This document shows, piece by piece, positions 36,241 through 48,761 of a DNA stretch of 64,000 nucleotides. The stretch's first letter is position 1; every line of letters starts with the position of its first letter. The DNA is from Cryptomeria japonica (Eukaryota; Streptophyta; Pinopsida; Cupressales; Cupressaceae), in assembly GCF_030272615.1 (NCBI RefSeq), contig NC_081415.1, positions 188,048,270 to 188,112,269 on the forward strand, read 5' to 3'. Position numbers and translations under genes: made by a program. Under the pieces are notes generated by a model, which worked only from the letters and a program-made list of their open reading frames with translations, had not been told where the DNA came from and ran no database searches.

Positions 36241-36489
36241 ACAAAATTGAATAATCTTTATTTATTTAACATTAATAAGTTACATCTAGAAAAAATAATT
36301 TATTTCATTTACATTTCCATACATGTCAATACTTCAACATCTATAATTCTTAACTCTTATAACTTTAACTAATTAGTCCAGGTTGATTATACTTATTCGT
36401 TTAAGTTTTATTCAATTGACTTAGAACAAACGAAACGATACTTTATTTCATTTATTTAAGAGCTAAATTTCAAATGATATTTTTGAGGG

Positions 36490-36545
36490 GTCATGGCTTG
36501 AATCTAGAACATGAAAACACATTATCTTACCATTTGAGCACAACC
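36490..36545 (-). repeat. tRNA-like A/B box pair (weak)
   Basis: The minus strand has GTGCTCAAATGGTAAG, similar to a pol III A box, and AGATTCAAGCC, similar to a B box, about 20 bases downstream. The spacing is short for a tRNA. It could be a remnant of a tRNA-derived SINE or chance. Confidence 0.2.
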
Positions 36546-36560
36546 ACTGGAAATACTATG

Positions 36561-37661
36561 TTTTATTAATTCATATTTACTTTATTTTTGTATTTTTTTC
36601 TCTATCTTATAATATATTCATTTGTTTAATAGTTGTATCTCACTTAATTGATTATTTTTAATTCTCTTGTTGGTATATTGAAATAGAGTTTGAATAACAA
36701 GAATATTTTATCAATTCATCAAAATTACTAGATGAACTTGGATCTACATATACACATTTCAAGGCTTTACTCATAGTTTTTTGATATTATAACATTTGAA
36801 TGATATTTTATTCAAATACATGCTCAATATTTTCTATAATTCATTTGGAAAGACAAGAAAGATAAAATTGGACATCATATTAATATTTGGCTATGATATA
36901 TCGAACCATAAACAATTGCTTTGAAAGAGTAAAATGTATACAATAGAAATCCTTTTAAAAATCTAAGTAACTAGAAGAATATTCTATAGTTTTGGATACA
37001 AAGAAAATGAATAGAATGGCATCAACAATAAATGCAAAGCTATGAATGTGCACCACTAAGAAGTAAAAAATTTGTAGACATCCCATCTGTTGCAATGAGA
37101 AAGAAAAATATTTCACATTTTTTCCTGAAAAGTATTCATATTTTGTATATTATTTACACCTAAATGTTTGTTAGATTATTGGTCAGGCATCAAGTATTTC
37201 AAAACATTTCTTTCATATATATATAAACAAAATGATATTTATTTTAAGAGTTTAATGAGCTTTAAATATTGAATGCAAGTCCTTCCCAAAATCATGTGGC
37301 AATACATTAAAGATTTACAATCTTCAAGTTATAATCTACATTTAACATCTATATAAGATAGTGCGTCCACCAATACTAGCATGTCTTCAATAAGGAGGAT
37401 GCACCAAGAAACCATCCCAAGCAAATATAGATACCTGTACATGAAGTTACATATTAGTAACAATCAAAGGAATTTTTTATTCAATTTAAAAGTACAATAA
37501 ACAACCCATAATGCATTGATAATATATCCAATTAGAATTTGACTAAAATTATAAATGCTATTTTATTTTTAAATTTAAGCATTTAATATTTTGAACTATG
37601 ATTAATACTTAAAAATAAATAAACTTACATTTACATTTGGATGAAATGCTGATGTATCACT
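36561..37661. other. AT-rich stretch downstream of the RLP gene
   Basis: No gene was recognised. On the minus strand an AATAAA at 37562-37567, about 95 bases after the RLP stop, could serve as polyadenylation signal. Confidence 0.4.
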
Positions 37662-40251
37662 TTATAGTCTCAAGTTCTTCATCCACGGAAACATAAATTT
37701 TAGGATTGTATCAATTTTATTGAAGCATATCCTTCTCCAACTTATTTTTATCAGAATCAGTGACACCACCCCTCCAAAAGATACTCCATATGACAATCCC
37801 AGTGCTATTCCATACCAAGAATCTTTAGTGTTTTGCTTTTCTTTGTTAACTGGAATTGGAGGAGGAAGAACAAACTGTGGCCAAGAACATTTTTTGGGCA
37901 AGGGACAGCCCCATAAATTAGGATTCTGGGAAAAGCAGGATTCATTAAATGTGGTTATATGTCTTCCTTGTGGTATACTTCCTGAAAGGTGGTTGTTGGA
38001 TAAATCCAAGAAACCTAAAGAATGCAGAAAATCAAGCTCTAGAGGGATTTGTCCTGAAAATTTATTTCTTGAAAGATCTAATGATTCTAGCTGACCGATT
38101 CCTCCCAAACTACTTGGAATGGTCCCATTCAAATTGTTCATTGAAAGGTTCAAAAACTTCAGCCCCTTCCAATTCCCAAAATCTAAAGCAATTGCTCCCT
38201 CCAATTCATTATTTGAGAGATCTATGGATGTCAGAGTGGAAAGAATATATTTGTAGTGCTCATCTCTACCCTTTGAAATTATATCCAATGGATCTTTATA
38301 TATTTTTTTCTTTTTATATGAACCCCCAGATATACTCAATACAGAACCATCTTGGCTTTCACTTGTCATTGCTTGCAATGATATGATTGTATGTGGAATT
38401 GAACCTGAGATATGATTTGAAGAAAGGATCAAGATCTGGAGTTTCTTTAATTGGCCTATCTCTGAAGGAATATTGCCTATAAACTTGTTCTTCTTCATCG
38501 CCAATACTCTTAGGTTTGAAAGATTTCCAATCAAAGCTGGTATTTCACCTTCAAATAAATTGTTCCCAATATCAAGAACCTGCAAGTTTGAACAATTTTC
38601 TATTGACCATGGAAATAATCCATTCAATTTATTGCTGTGAACAACTAATGAACTTAATTTACTTAGCTTACTGAACTCATGTGGTAAGCCCCCATCCAAA
38701 CTATTATTTCCCAAGTTCAGGACCATGAGGGAAGAGCAATTGGACAAGATAGCAGGGATCACTCCAGTTATATTGTTGTTTGCAAGATTTAATAACCAGA
38801 GTTTAGATAACTGTCCCAGGATTAAAGGAATATTGCCACTAAACAAATTATCATTGAACAGCAATAGTGAAATATTAGCAGGCCACATTGATGGGATGTA
38901 CCCACTTAAGCTATTTCCTGACAAGTCTAGCTCTTCTAAGTGCATTATTGAATTGTTCGAAGATAGTCTTCCTTGCAAATGATTTCCTGAAAGATTTAGA
39001 TGTTTCAACAGAGAATTTGTTCCCAGTATCCAATAGGGAATTACGCCTATAAGACTGGCATTACTTAACTCCAAGCTTTCAAGTGAAAATTGTGTGGAAA
39101 TCCAAGATGGAAATTCACTGTCAATCATACATGACACTAAATATAACTCAGATAATTGAAAGGGTGGAATCCAGGTTGTGCTGATATTTAGCACACAATC
39201 GGATAAATACAAATACTCTAGGCTTGTAAGATTGTGAAAGAATGTTTCTGAAATCGACTGGTGATGGTTTAGCGACAGGCTCAAATAATGTAAAGAAGCT
39301 GGAAGTGATGAAGAAGAGATGGTTTCGTTGAAAGGATTGGCATCAGCATACAAGTGAGTGAGGGAGGAAAGCCGAACAAATGAAGAGGGAATGCCCCCAC
39401 TTAGTTGGTTATTGTTAATAACCAAATGCTCGAGTAAAAAGAGATTGCCAAGTGAAGAGGGAATGCTCCCACGTAGTTGGTTATTGGCAATACCCAAATA
39501 CCCGAGCAAAGAGAGATTGCCCAAAGAATCTGGAATGTTACCGCTCAGTTGATTGTTATCAAGAGATAAAACACTGAACAAAGAGCGACTTCTAAGAGAA
39601 GCCGTACGGTTGTCACCCAGCAAGAGGTAATTCAAAGAAGAAAAGATTACCCAGAGAAGCCGGTATGCTTCCACTAAGTTGGTTGGAATCAAGGCGAATG
39701 TGAAATAAAGAAGGAAGATTCCCAAGGCAGGAAGGTATGCTTCCATTCAAGTTATTGCTTGAAAGTATAAGGAATGAAAGGCGGGTGAGCAAACAAAGGG
39801 AAGGGGGAATCATCCCACTAATGCCATTTCCAGGTAAAACTAAAGAGTGAATATAAGAGAGATTTCCCAAACATGGAGGAATGGTAGTACCTGATGCTCC
39901 AGTACCAAAACTCGCTGAAATTTTCAATATTGTCAGCGATCTGAGAAAACGCAGTTGGCACAGGCTATCAGATATCACACCTTGCCTGATGAGATAGTAT
40001 ATTTCAACAGAGACAACGTGGTTGGTGTTGTCGTCGCAGGATATGCCTTCCCACTGGGTGCAACAGTCTGTTCCATTTACCCACGACCTAAGAACCATGT
40101 CGATCAAGACCGACGATTTGAAGGCAGCTTTGAAGCCAAGCAGCGCTTCGGATTCGTTGGGATGACACCTGTTGGACAGAAATGGATTCGAAAAAGAAAA
40201 GTGGAAGAAGAAGATAAGAAAGAGAGAAAGTATGTGTAAAGAGACGGCCAT
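37662..40251 (-). pseudogene. Leucine-rich-repeat receptor-like protein (RLP), one-base frameshift
   Basis: RLPs are cell-surface immune or developmental receptors that bind extracellular ligands and signal with partner kinases. The ATG at 40251 opens a signal peptide (residues about 1-21, hydrophobic Leu/Phe). An LRR N-terminal cap follows with CHPNESEALLGFKAAF and CCTQWEGISCDD, then about two dozen 24-residue LRRs of the NNQLSGSIPSSLGNL type. Next come an island region (DPLDIISKGRDEHYKYIL), four more LRRs, a C-terminal cap (NPNLWGCPLPKKC), one transmembrane helix (about 37735-37805) and a short cytoplasmic tail without kinase. The stop is at 37662. An extra base in an A-run at 39641-39644 shifts the frame after PASLGNL, and the adjacent repeat is about five residues short. 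Apart from that the gene is open and intronless. It is either a young pseudogene or carries an assembly error. Confidence 0.9.
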
Positions 40252-40340
40252 TCTATCTGGGATGCAAGGGAGTTCAGGAGGGAAAAATGCAGTTCGTTGT
40301 TTGTTGTTTGGGTGGGAAATGCTCGTCTTAAAGTGCCCCC

Positions 40341-40354
40341 GGTCAACAGGTCAA
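40341..40354 (-). promoter_or_regulatory. Paired W-boxes upstream of the RLP start
   Basis: The minus strand reads TTGACCTGTTGACC, two TTGACC W-box elements two bases apart, about 90-103 bases before the RLP ATG. W-boxes bind WRKY factors and are common in pathogen-induced plant promoters. The motif is seen; its function is inferred. Confidence 0.5.
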
Positions 40355-40719
40355 TGACTTAGATTAAATGTAAGCCGTGTGTCTTAATAATTTGTTAACA
40401 TTGTTGTCATTACCATACACTTTCTGACCATAATCACGGTACTTTTTCCACACCAAAATTTTATCTTTTGCTCATACCTGTAATTTGAATGACTTAAGTT
40501 TTCATTGCTTGTTCTAATAAAGTGGGAACATATGGGGTCACAAATGAGGTACAATAGCGTTAATATCACGCAAACCTGCCATCCCTGACAAGCAAGAGAA
40601 AAGCCAGAGCGCCAAAGGACTTAAACATTTCTCCACCGTGCAAGACTTAAATTTGTCTAGTTTTGCGACGAGTTTATCTAGAAGAGCTGTGATTCCAAAT
40701 TTTCCTGTCTTTGCTCTGA

Positions 40720-41210
40720 AACGGTCATAATTATTTTGGCGACCGACATTAAGATTGAGTGGACGCGTCTGCCGTGCAAGTGTGTGACTTTAGAATTTAG
40801 TGGCCACATTTCTCTTTCCTGTGAGTTTCTGCCTTTTTTCTCTCTTTGCTCTCGAGTGGCTATAATTATTTTGCAGGCTACGACGATCGACATTAAAATT
40901 AACTCGACGCGTTTAAAATTTTAATGGCCTCCTGGAAGTGACATTTCTCTTTCCTGGTAGTTTCCACCTTGCTCCTTTCCTTTGTATTTCCTCCACTGTG
41001 CAAGACTAAAATGTATTCGCGCGCCAAAAGCTGTCCGGGTGATTCCATATTTTTCTCGATGGTTATAATTATTTTGCAGGCTATGACAACTGACTTTAAA
41101 ATTGACTGGGCGTGTCTGCCGTGCAATTGTATCATAGTAGAATTCAGCGGCATCTTCGAAGTAACGTTTCGCTTTCGGGGGAGTTTCCATGTTTGAATTT
41201 CTCTTGTATT
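40720..41210 (+). repeat. Tandem modules upstream of the RLP (copy B)
   Basis: Three imperfect copies start near 40725, 40857 and 41060 with TATAATTATTTTGCAGGCTA or a variant, followed by CGACATTAA, GAGTGGACGCGTCTGCCGTG-like, GGCC and TTCTCTTTCCTGG blocks. The spacing is about 132 and 203 bases. The modules lie 470-960 bases upstream of the RLP start. Confidence 0.7.
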
Positions 41211-41549
41211 TTAAGAGTAGAGGGACGAAATTAGGGTAAAATTCCCTAATTCAATACTGAACAGATTCTCATTTAAAATATTATTTACTTTAATATCAAA
41301 TTAAATTGTTTTCAAATTTAAATTACTTCTTTCACATTTGAGTTAGTTCTTTAAAGTTTTTTTTTGTTTTTTTTAAAGACCTCTTTTTACCCATTTATTT
41401 TTGTTATTAATATATATTTTTTCTTAATAAAAAATTAGTTAATAAGATAAGTATTTATCATTTTTAGTCATAATAATACATGAAATTGCTGTTGGTTCTC
41501 TAATTATTGAAATGAATGATTTCTAAGTAGGATAAAATATTAGATAGAA

Positions 41550-42029
41550 TAGGGGAAGAGCACTGGTTACCGTTCATGTTCCAATAGTTGTTCACTCCGT
41601 GTACACCCAAACCCCCAATTACTATCTTTAAAGAAACTAAAAATCCATTAATAAATTTCACATGTACCAATAGCCACCCATTTTTTAGCATTTTTGGATC
41701 ATAAGTGACCCATTTGTGCACTTTTGTTCATACCCATAGTACACGACTACTAAGACATTTGTGCATAAGTATTGACAATTTTAAGTGCACGGTTATTGGG
41801 GCATCTTTAACCAGGCATTGGTGATACTTTGAAATGTGTACTTTTTGACCCTTGCATACCTAACAGACCCCACAATGTGCTTCTTTACTACCTAGAAGCC
41901 AAAACAATAGCTATAAGCAACTAAGTCGCATGCAGAGACAACAACAAAAAATTGTCAAAACTCAATGTATCATTTAGAATATGTAGGTGTGTGAAGTTAG
42001 TTATAATGGCTATTGGTACGCTTCCCCTA
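41550..42029. mobile_element. MITE-like DNA element, TA target duplication
   Basis: A 476-base insertion (41552-42027) begins GGGGAAGAGC and ends GCTTCCCC, giving a terminal inverted repeat of at least seven bases, flanked by TA on both sides. Duplicate A has the empty site, GAATAGTAAAG near 16896, with one TA. It has no ORF. The TA duplication suggests a Tc1/mariner- or PIF-type non-autonomous element. Confidence 0.75.
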
Positions 42030-43435
42030 GTAAATATATTAAGCTAGGCAAAGAAAGACCACACAAAAACTTGTTAAACTTAAAGTAGTAAACAACAAAC
42101 AAACTCGTTTATCTCATTTGCACTAGCAACATATAGCAGTATTATGGATGCCACATATTATTTGTTGACTTTGTATTTTAGCGTCCATGTTGCTATAGGG
42201 ACTCAAATAAATAAATGATGCAAGGAATAAATTAATTTCAAAGAGCAAGTAGTCATGTAAAATAACTTTTAATAATGAAAGGGTTGCAGTTCAATTGCTA
42301 CCTTGATTATAACATCATCAAGATTTAAATTGGATTTTTTTAGAACTATTAAAAGTCTAATCTTTTTACTTTTTTTTCAAATTTCAATCTACAAAAGAAC
42401 CTATATGCTAGCTTAAGGGTGAGCACAACATTTGAACATCAAAGGGATGCAATAACTCAAGAGAGGGACAAGATTTACCTCTCATTTTGATTTTGGAAAA
42501 AAAAATAAAAAATTCTTCATTTTAATCCAAAAAGATGAAGTGCAATCCCAAACACAATTCAAATACCTCTTGATCTTTAAAATCCAATGCAATCTCCAAT
42601 CTCATCCAATCCATAACAATCTTAGTCCACCAATTTTCAAAGTTTTCAAGAAGAGGGTTTGAGAGCCTAATTTTCCCAAGGTGCAAGAATGAAAATAAAA
42701 CTAAGTTTCTTTTCCTTTATGTCATTTTTCCAATTTTGAATTTATTTATTTTATATATTATTTCTAATTTAATTTCCTTTTTCTCAAAAATGTATTTCAT
42801 AAAATTTAAAATGCTCAAATCATTGTTTTTGCAATTTCAAAATAAAACTAATTAAATCAACTCCAATACTTTTATAATCCCAATGAAATAATTTGAATTT
42901 AAATATGGATTTCTTCCAATTAAATTAGAAATTTCTTGAACAATTAACTTAATGATATTTCTCTTTTTCAAAACCCGCAAATGCATTTAACCAGTCAAAA
43001 TACACTAACTAATTCATAAAATATGTATATGGAAAAATAAACCATTAAATTAAAACATGCAATTAAAGGTAGCACACAACACAAATGGATTCTAGAATCA
43101 CCTTTCTGAGTTGCACAATACATACCCCATACTCAATTCAAGTAGAATAAGATATAACATATAGAAAAGGCTCAATGTGATACCTCTAATGTAACCACAA
43201 TTGGCAAATAAATCAAACCTATAAATTCAGGTGGAGAAATATCCTATACCTACGTCTTCAAATCAAACATGAAGCATACCTATTCAATATATAATAGATG
43301 AAGTAGTGCACACACTCAATGGATTACAATATTATAACCATGATCATCTAATATCTTAAAATACATAAAATATGATGTTAAATATAAACATTTCCAGGAA
43401 AGGAATAGGTGGGTATTATAGGAATTAAAAACTTT

Positions 43436-44888
43436 AGGTGTGTAGCATCGTAAATTGAGCTCCTTTAATTAATGAGCAAAATTTCACACTCTCCTAGCAA
43501 TCATTCTAATTTTCTCATTTCTCTATGCATTATTGGACCTTTTATTGCACATTAACATAATATTTAATTTAATATTATTTTATTTTACATTAATACGTCA
43601 CCACTTCATTATGTGGGCCCTTATTTTAAGTGTGCTCTTTATCTTATTTAATTTTAATCTTATTTGGTTCCTATGTCATTTTAAAGTTCACTGCAGCTTT
43701 TTCCCATTTAAATATTGTCATTTTTCATATAAATTACAATTTTGGTATCAAGGGCCTATTATCTTGCAACCCTAAAAATTAGAGCCTATTTTGTTGGTAC
43801 ATTGTGTGAGTCACACAATGTCCAATTCTTTTTGGCCAAAATTTTAGGAGGATAATATGTCAGCGTTGTCATTTTTGAATTTGTCTTCAATGCAAAAAAA
43901 GATTATTTTAAGTCAGCCAAAATGTGATTTTACTTTGAGATTCCTATTTAAGACATCACTCTCTAATTATTTTCATCATCTCCTATTATCTCATTCTTAC
44001 AATTGAAGATCTATCATTCCAATTGAAGAGAAGGTCTAAATCTAAGAATCAACAAGAGACAATGAGGCACATTCTATTATATTTTCATGATGAATTTATG
44101 ATGGATTTGATGATGATTTATCATGTTAATGCATCAATACATGGAGGACTTGTCCTAAGAGTATTGCATCATCAATTGAAGGTATAATCATTTCAATTAA
44201 GCATTTTATTTTAGACTTTTATTTCCTTATCATCATTGTTTTAGGGTTAATTACAACTTTGGTTTTGACTAAGGAAAGCCCCTATACAACCCAAACACCA
44301 TTTTCATCCTCTTTTGTGCAAATCTAGGCTTGGAAACCGGTTTTAGTTTAAGTCAAAGTACACAAGAGCATAGTGCAGATAAAGATAGGACTAGTGAGAC
44401 CTAGTTCACAAAAAAGAGGAGTAGGGTGCCTAACACCACAGTCTAAGTATTTTGACCTAAAATTTGACCAGACATAAGATTGGAGGTTCCTAAGTTCAGT
44501 TTGAGCCTATTCTACATGTGAATACTTGTCAGGTCTATGTCATCTAGCCCCATCGTCGATTCATTTTAAGATCAAAATTATATGATAGATTCCTCCTCGC
44601 ATCCCCTTTCTAGGTTTGGGTTTGTTCTCTAATTATTAGTTCTATATAGTTGTTTGTGTATGATGAGCTTTTTATGAATTTTGCACTATTTAGCCTATTT
44701 TTTTGCATCTATCCTATCCAATCAATTCAAATCAATAAGTAGACAATCAAAACCAGAAGTGCCTATCTCTCCCAAGGGTTTATAGTTGGGCCTATTGGTT
44801 GTTCTCCATTCTTATTGGTGGGATTAGGTTTGATTCCTCGTTTGCATGTTTAGAGTAATGAACTCTATTTTTCCTATGTTACTAGGTG
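43436..44888 (+). mobile_element. Solo LTR in duplicate B
   Basis: The 1443-base insertion (43441-44883) begins TGTAGCATCGTAAATTG and is flanked by AGGTG at 43436-43440 and 44884-44888. The same site in duplicate A is uninterrupted. The right end reads TTACT where CA would be expected, probably by mutation. It has no gene or primer-binding site. Confidence 0.75.
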
Positions 44889-45282
44889 CTACAATTTGCA
44901 ATATACTCCCTTAGGTGGTTGCAATAAAGAGATTCCCTAGCACCACAATCAATGCCTAAAAGACTCATTCCCCATCATGACCCCTAAAAACAAACCCATA
45001 GTTAGTAATAAGGTCAAGGGTTTAAGAACCCTACAAAAACATCCCTTGTTATACATGACACCAATTGTTGAAGTTGGTGTAGGAATAATATGCTAGAAAT
45101 AATTTGTATACTAATAAACTAAAGTCAATACCTATTTTTTTAACCATTGGATAAACCAAAGCATGTTAGAATTTGACTATCATACTTATATTATAAACCA
45201 ACAATGAAAACAATGGTTTTGTAGGGTATATGAATGAATATAGTTGTATAGATCCATGTGATTTTCTATGTCTATTTATTCC

Positions 45283-48169
45283 TAAAATTTGGAGCCCTTA
45301 GGAAAATGCCTCAAAAAAATTAACTTGGATTTTGATAGTTAATCAAGTAGGGTTTTCGACATTTTGAGTGAAATGGTGTATGTTCTTTTGTAAGGTGGAT
45401 TATTTAAATTTGTTGAATATCAAATTTGGATAAAAATTATAAATTAAAAATTTTGATATATCATGGAGTTTATGATTGATTCCTGCACCTCCCAAATATC
45501 ACCTACAACCAAAACACCCTCATAAGAAAGAAAAAGAAAAAAATTGATATTCTATCAAATACTAATAATTCTATTAAAATGTGATAATAAATAATTTATT
45601 ATTATATACAATAAATTATCCCTGATAAAGATTAAAGATAACCTAATAGAAACCCTTTATGGGGATTGTCTTTTATTTAATGAATCAAGCTCCCATGATT
45701 GCCTACAAAACTAAAACAACCTTCTACAAAGGATAAAAGAAAGAGCATAAATTTGTAACCATGAATGCAAATATATTAGATCAATATGATCAATGAATCA
45801 GCATATATATATAAGACCTTGCTTATATAGGCAAGGTTGAGATATAGGACTAACTAGGATTATTACAAATGTCTTAATCTTATGGCATGTGACAACTAGG
45901 GGATAAGACCACATTTCCATAAGAGAACCCTAGAAAGACTCCTAACATGTCAAGTAACCTTAACTTGTGAACATGTGTGAAAAGGTACTAACTATAAATT
46001 AGTTAGATAATCTACCTTGTTCACACTACAAAGAGGGAAACTAGATAAGAAATACCCTTTTTAACACAACACGACCTTAGGTGCAACTTACGAAGAATAA
46101 TGAAAAAATAGAATCTCTCACAAATGAAGGAAAGGAGAAAACCCAATGGGACAAAAATCCTCACCAAAAGAGAGAAAATGCAAGAAAAATTCACTATAGA
46201 ATATGACAGAAAAAAACCACATGTGATAAAAAATTATCTCCATAAGAGCGAAGAAGAGAGACCATGGAGAACCCCCTCAATATAGGATATATACCAATGG
46301 AAGATGCTCAAAATTGGATGTAGAAGAAGGTATGTTATTTCTAAACAATATTCCTCCCCTTAGGAAGAAAAAAAGGTGTATGGATGATGTATTCCCATCC
46401 TAAAAAGAGTATGTATGAAGAAAGATGTATATAGTCTCTAAAAATTGGAATTAATACAATCTAATAATCTCAATGGTCCATTTGTAACATTGGAAAATGA
46501 ATAGGTTTAGCTACAATCTTGAAAGGAGAGCTAAACACTTGGATTTTGTTCCCTTTTTTTAATTTGGAATTAAGATTGTTAAGTGTGAGTATGTGATCTA
46601 GGGTTAACTATAACAAAATGAATGATTTGAATATAAATAGAACATCAAAAAAAAAAAAAGACACAGTAAGCCAATTTCCAAATAGAGGTACAAAAAGGAT
46701 CCTGGATTTGAAAGCTAGAGTGGAAAGTGTCATACACATGTGTTGGATGTCCTAGTTTGAAGGTGTCCAAAATTGATGAAGATGAGAAAGAGCACAATTA
46801 GGATATTATGAAATTGTGTCTCCTAGTAAAATCAAAAAAGGGAGCAATATTGCAAAAACACATTATGTGGGAGAGAGCTTTAATGATATTATCCTTCCTC
46901 TTTTTAAAATGGGTCAAGATTTACCAACTTAAAAGGTCTAGGAGCATCTTTTGAACTCGACCTTTTTTATTGGAGTGTTATACTAGAAGATTCTAGGAAA
47001 CGTAAGGCTCTAGTGGTTTTTCGACTCACACATTTTTTCCAAATGCTAGTGTATTATGCAGACATCCTTGTGTGGCACTTCTATCTAAGAAAATGGGACT
47101 CCAAAAACTATTGATAAAGAATAATTTACCATAGAAATGATATTTCAATGCCATTATAGCATAAATTCAAAATTATCTTTTTGTGTAGCTAAAGAGGAGG
47201 TTTTATAGGTCTGAAATTGTAGGAGTATGAAATTCCCAACACTATACAAAAGTTTTATGTAAATTTCCTTATAGTCGCATGCACCTTGTCATGACTTCAT
47301 GATCAAGTTATGTTAGGTTTATGCCCCAGTGTTTTAATTTTATCACCAAGTACGTACTAAATGACTTGTCAATACTCGTTCTTGTAGATACCACATTGGG
47401 GGTACATATGCCTATTGTAGTGATCTACATGTGTGCATGTGTGTGTTGCTAGGCTGCTAAAGGAAGTTCAACATCATTTTTGTTTCACATGTTGAGGAAT
47501 GCTTCTTCTTTATTGATTTTATATCTAGACCACATGTTTATGATGCATTATTTATAGTTATTTTCTAAATTTACATGAGTATATGCTTATTCTCTTAGAT
47601 TACATTTAATTTTTGTGTACTTTGTTCTTCTTCTAATAATTATTTGCATCATATAGATGCCACCAATTTTTAGGGGAGGCATATATCATGTGACTGCTAT
47701 TTTTATATTTAGATATGAAGATGATTGCATGTTCCTATAGATATTCATCTTGTACAAAAGATATGCAAAAAAATTGTATATGCACAATAATATCCTCATA
47801 TCGTCTACTATTTTATATGGACCCTATGGCATACCCTTTGAGGGCCTAAGAATTTAATTTACATGCATTATTGTAATTTATATATAAGTGGAGATATAAG
47901 TTTGTTGTAGGATTCAAATACCCCTCAAAATAAGGGAAAAATATAATGACAAATTCATACACCCATACTAGATCTCCCATTTAGTTATGTGTCTGTTTTA
48001 AAGGAGTTTTTAATACGTAGACATTGACAAATGACATAATTTTGCTTAAATACTTTTACCTCACACCATGCTACTATCCTACCATATTACACATACTTGT
48101 AAGTACCTAACACCTATCCCATTTTCTATTTTCATATAGGGTGAAAGAACAAATCTCCATTATCCATTT
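45283..48169. other. AT-rich stretch without recognised gene
   Basis: No domain was recognised on either strand. A small palindrome CCTTGCTTATATAGGCAAGG lies at 45816-45835. Some LTR-like promoter composition is visible near 45800, but no ends were found. Confidence 0.4.
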
Positions 48170-48700
48170 ATGTAAATGAATTTTTTAAATATCTTACTTG
48201 ATCTCAATAAGTGTTGGCCCAAACCCTCATATTTAATAGACATGGTGGTATTACATTTAAAAGGATTCAATGCATTCATTGTAGTCATTGAGTTATAAGG
48301 ATAAATCATTCACATTTATAGACTTTAAATGTTTCTCTAAAGCATTTTAAAGGTATTATCTTGAATGAAGATATATTTTATATTCTTTATTTTTTATAGT
48401 TCGATCAAATAATAATTCCCAAGAAACTAGGTTGTATGACAATCTAACCATTGTATTCATTAATATGATCAATTCTCAAAATAAATAAAAAACAAGGTGT
48501 GATAGAAGATTGAGTAATAGTTAAATTTCTAGCACAAAGTTGCACAAATTATAGAGAAAATGTGAAGCAAAGATTTGTAGCCAAATTCATCACAAGCTAG
48601 TGAATGTTTCCTTGGATTAGACGTAAATCTAGTGTAGAATTTTGAGTGGGTAAACATATAGAAAGACATCACTATATATATAAACACACATTATAAAATC
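48170..48700 (+). repeat. Dispersed repeat, copy 2
   Basis: It is the diverged partner of 35690-36240 in the same orientation and is noncoding. Confidence 0.5.
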
Positions 48701-48761
48701 TTACCCATTTGATAAAAATCAATTGTATCTACCTAAAAAACATGTTTTGTATTTATGTTTC

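Larger units (their letters stand above)
40535..45282 (+). repeat. Segmental duplicate B
   Basis: It is the counterpart of 16030-19073 in direct orientation. Removing the MITE (41552-42027) and the solo LTR (43441-44883), which are absent from A, leaves about 2.8 kb of shared sequence. The left end is about 290 bases upstream of the RLP ATG, so the RLP upstream region is part of the duplicated block but the gene is not. Confidence 0.75.

Noticed and set aside
36490-36545. Functional tRNA gene on the minus strand
   Set aside because: The A-like and B-like boxes are too close together and no cloverleaf could be drawn.
37720-38982. Plus-strand ORFs within the RLP gene
   Set aside because: They are antisense shadows of the LRR coding sequence.
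45816-45835. Palindrome CCTTGCTTATATAGGCAAGG as operator or terminator
   Set aside because: It is a single six-pair stem in noncoding plant DNA with no gene nearby. Chance is likely.
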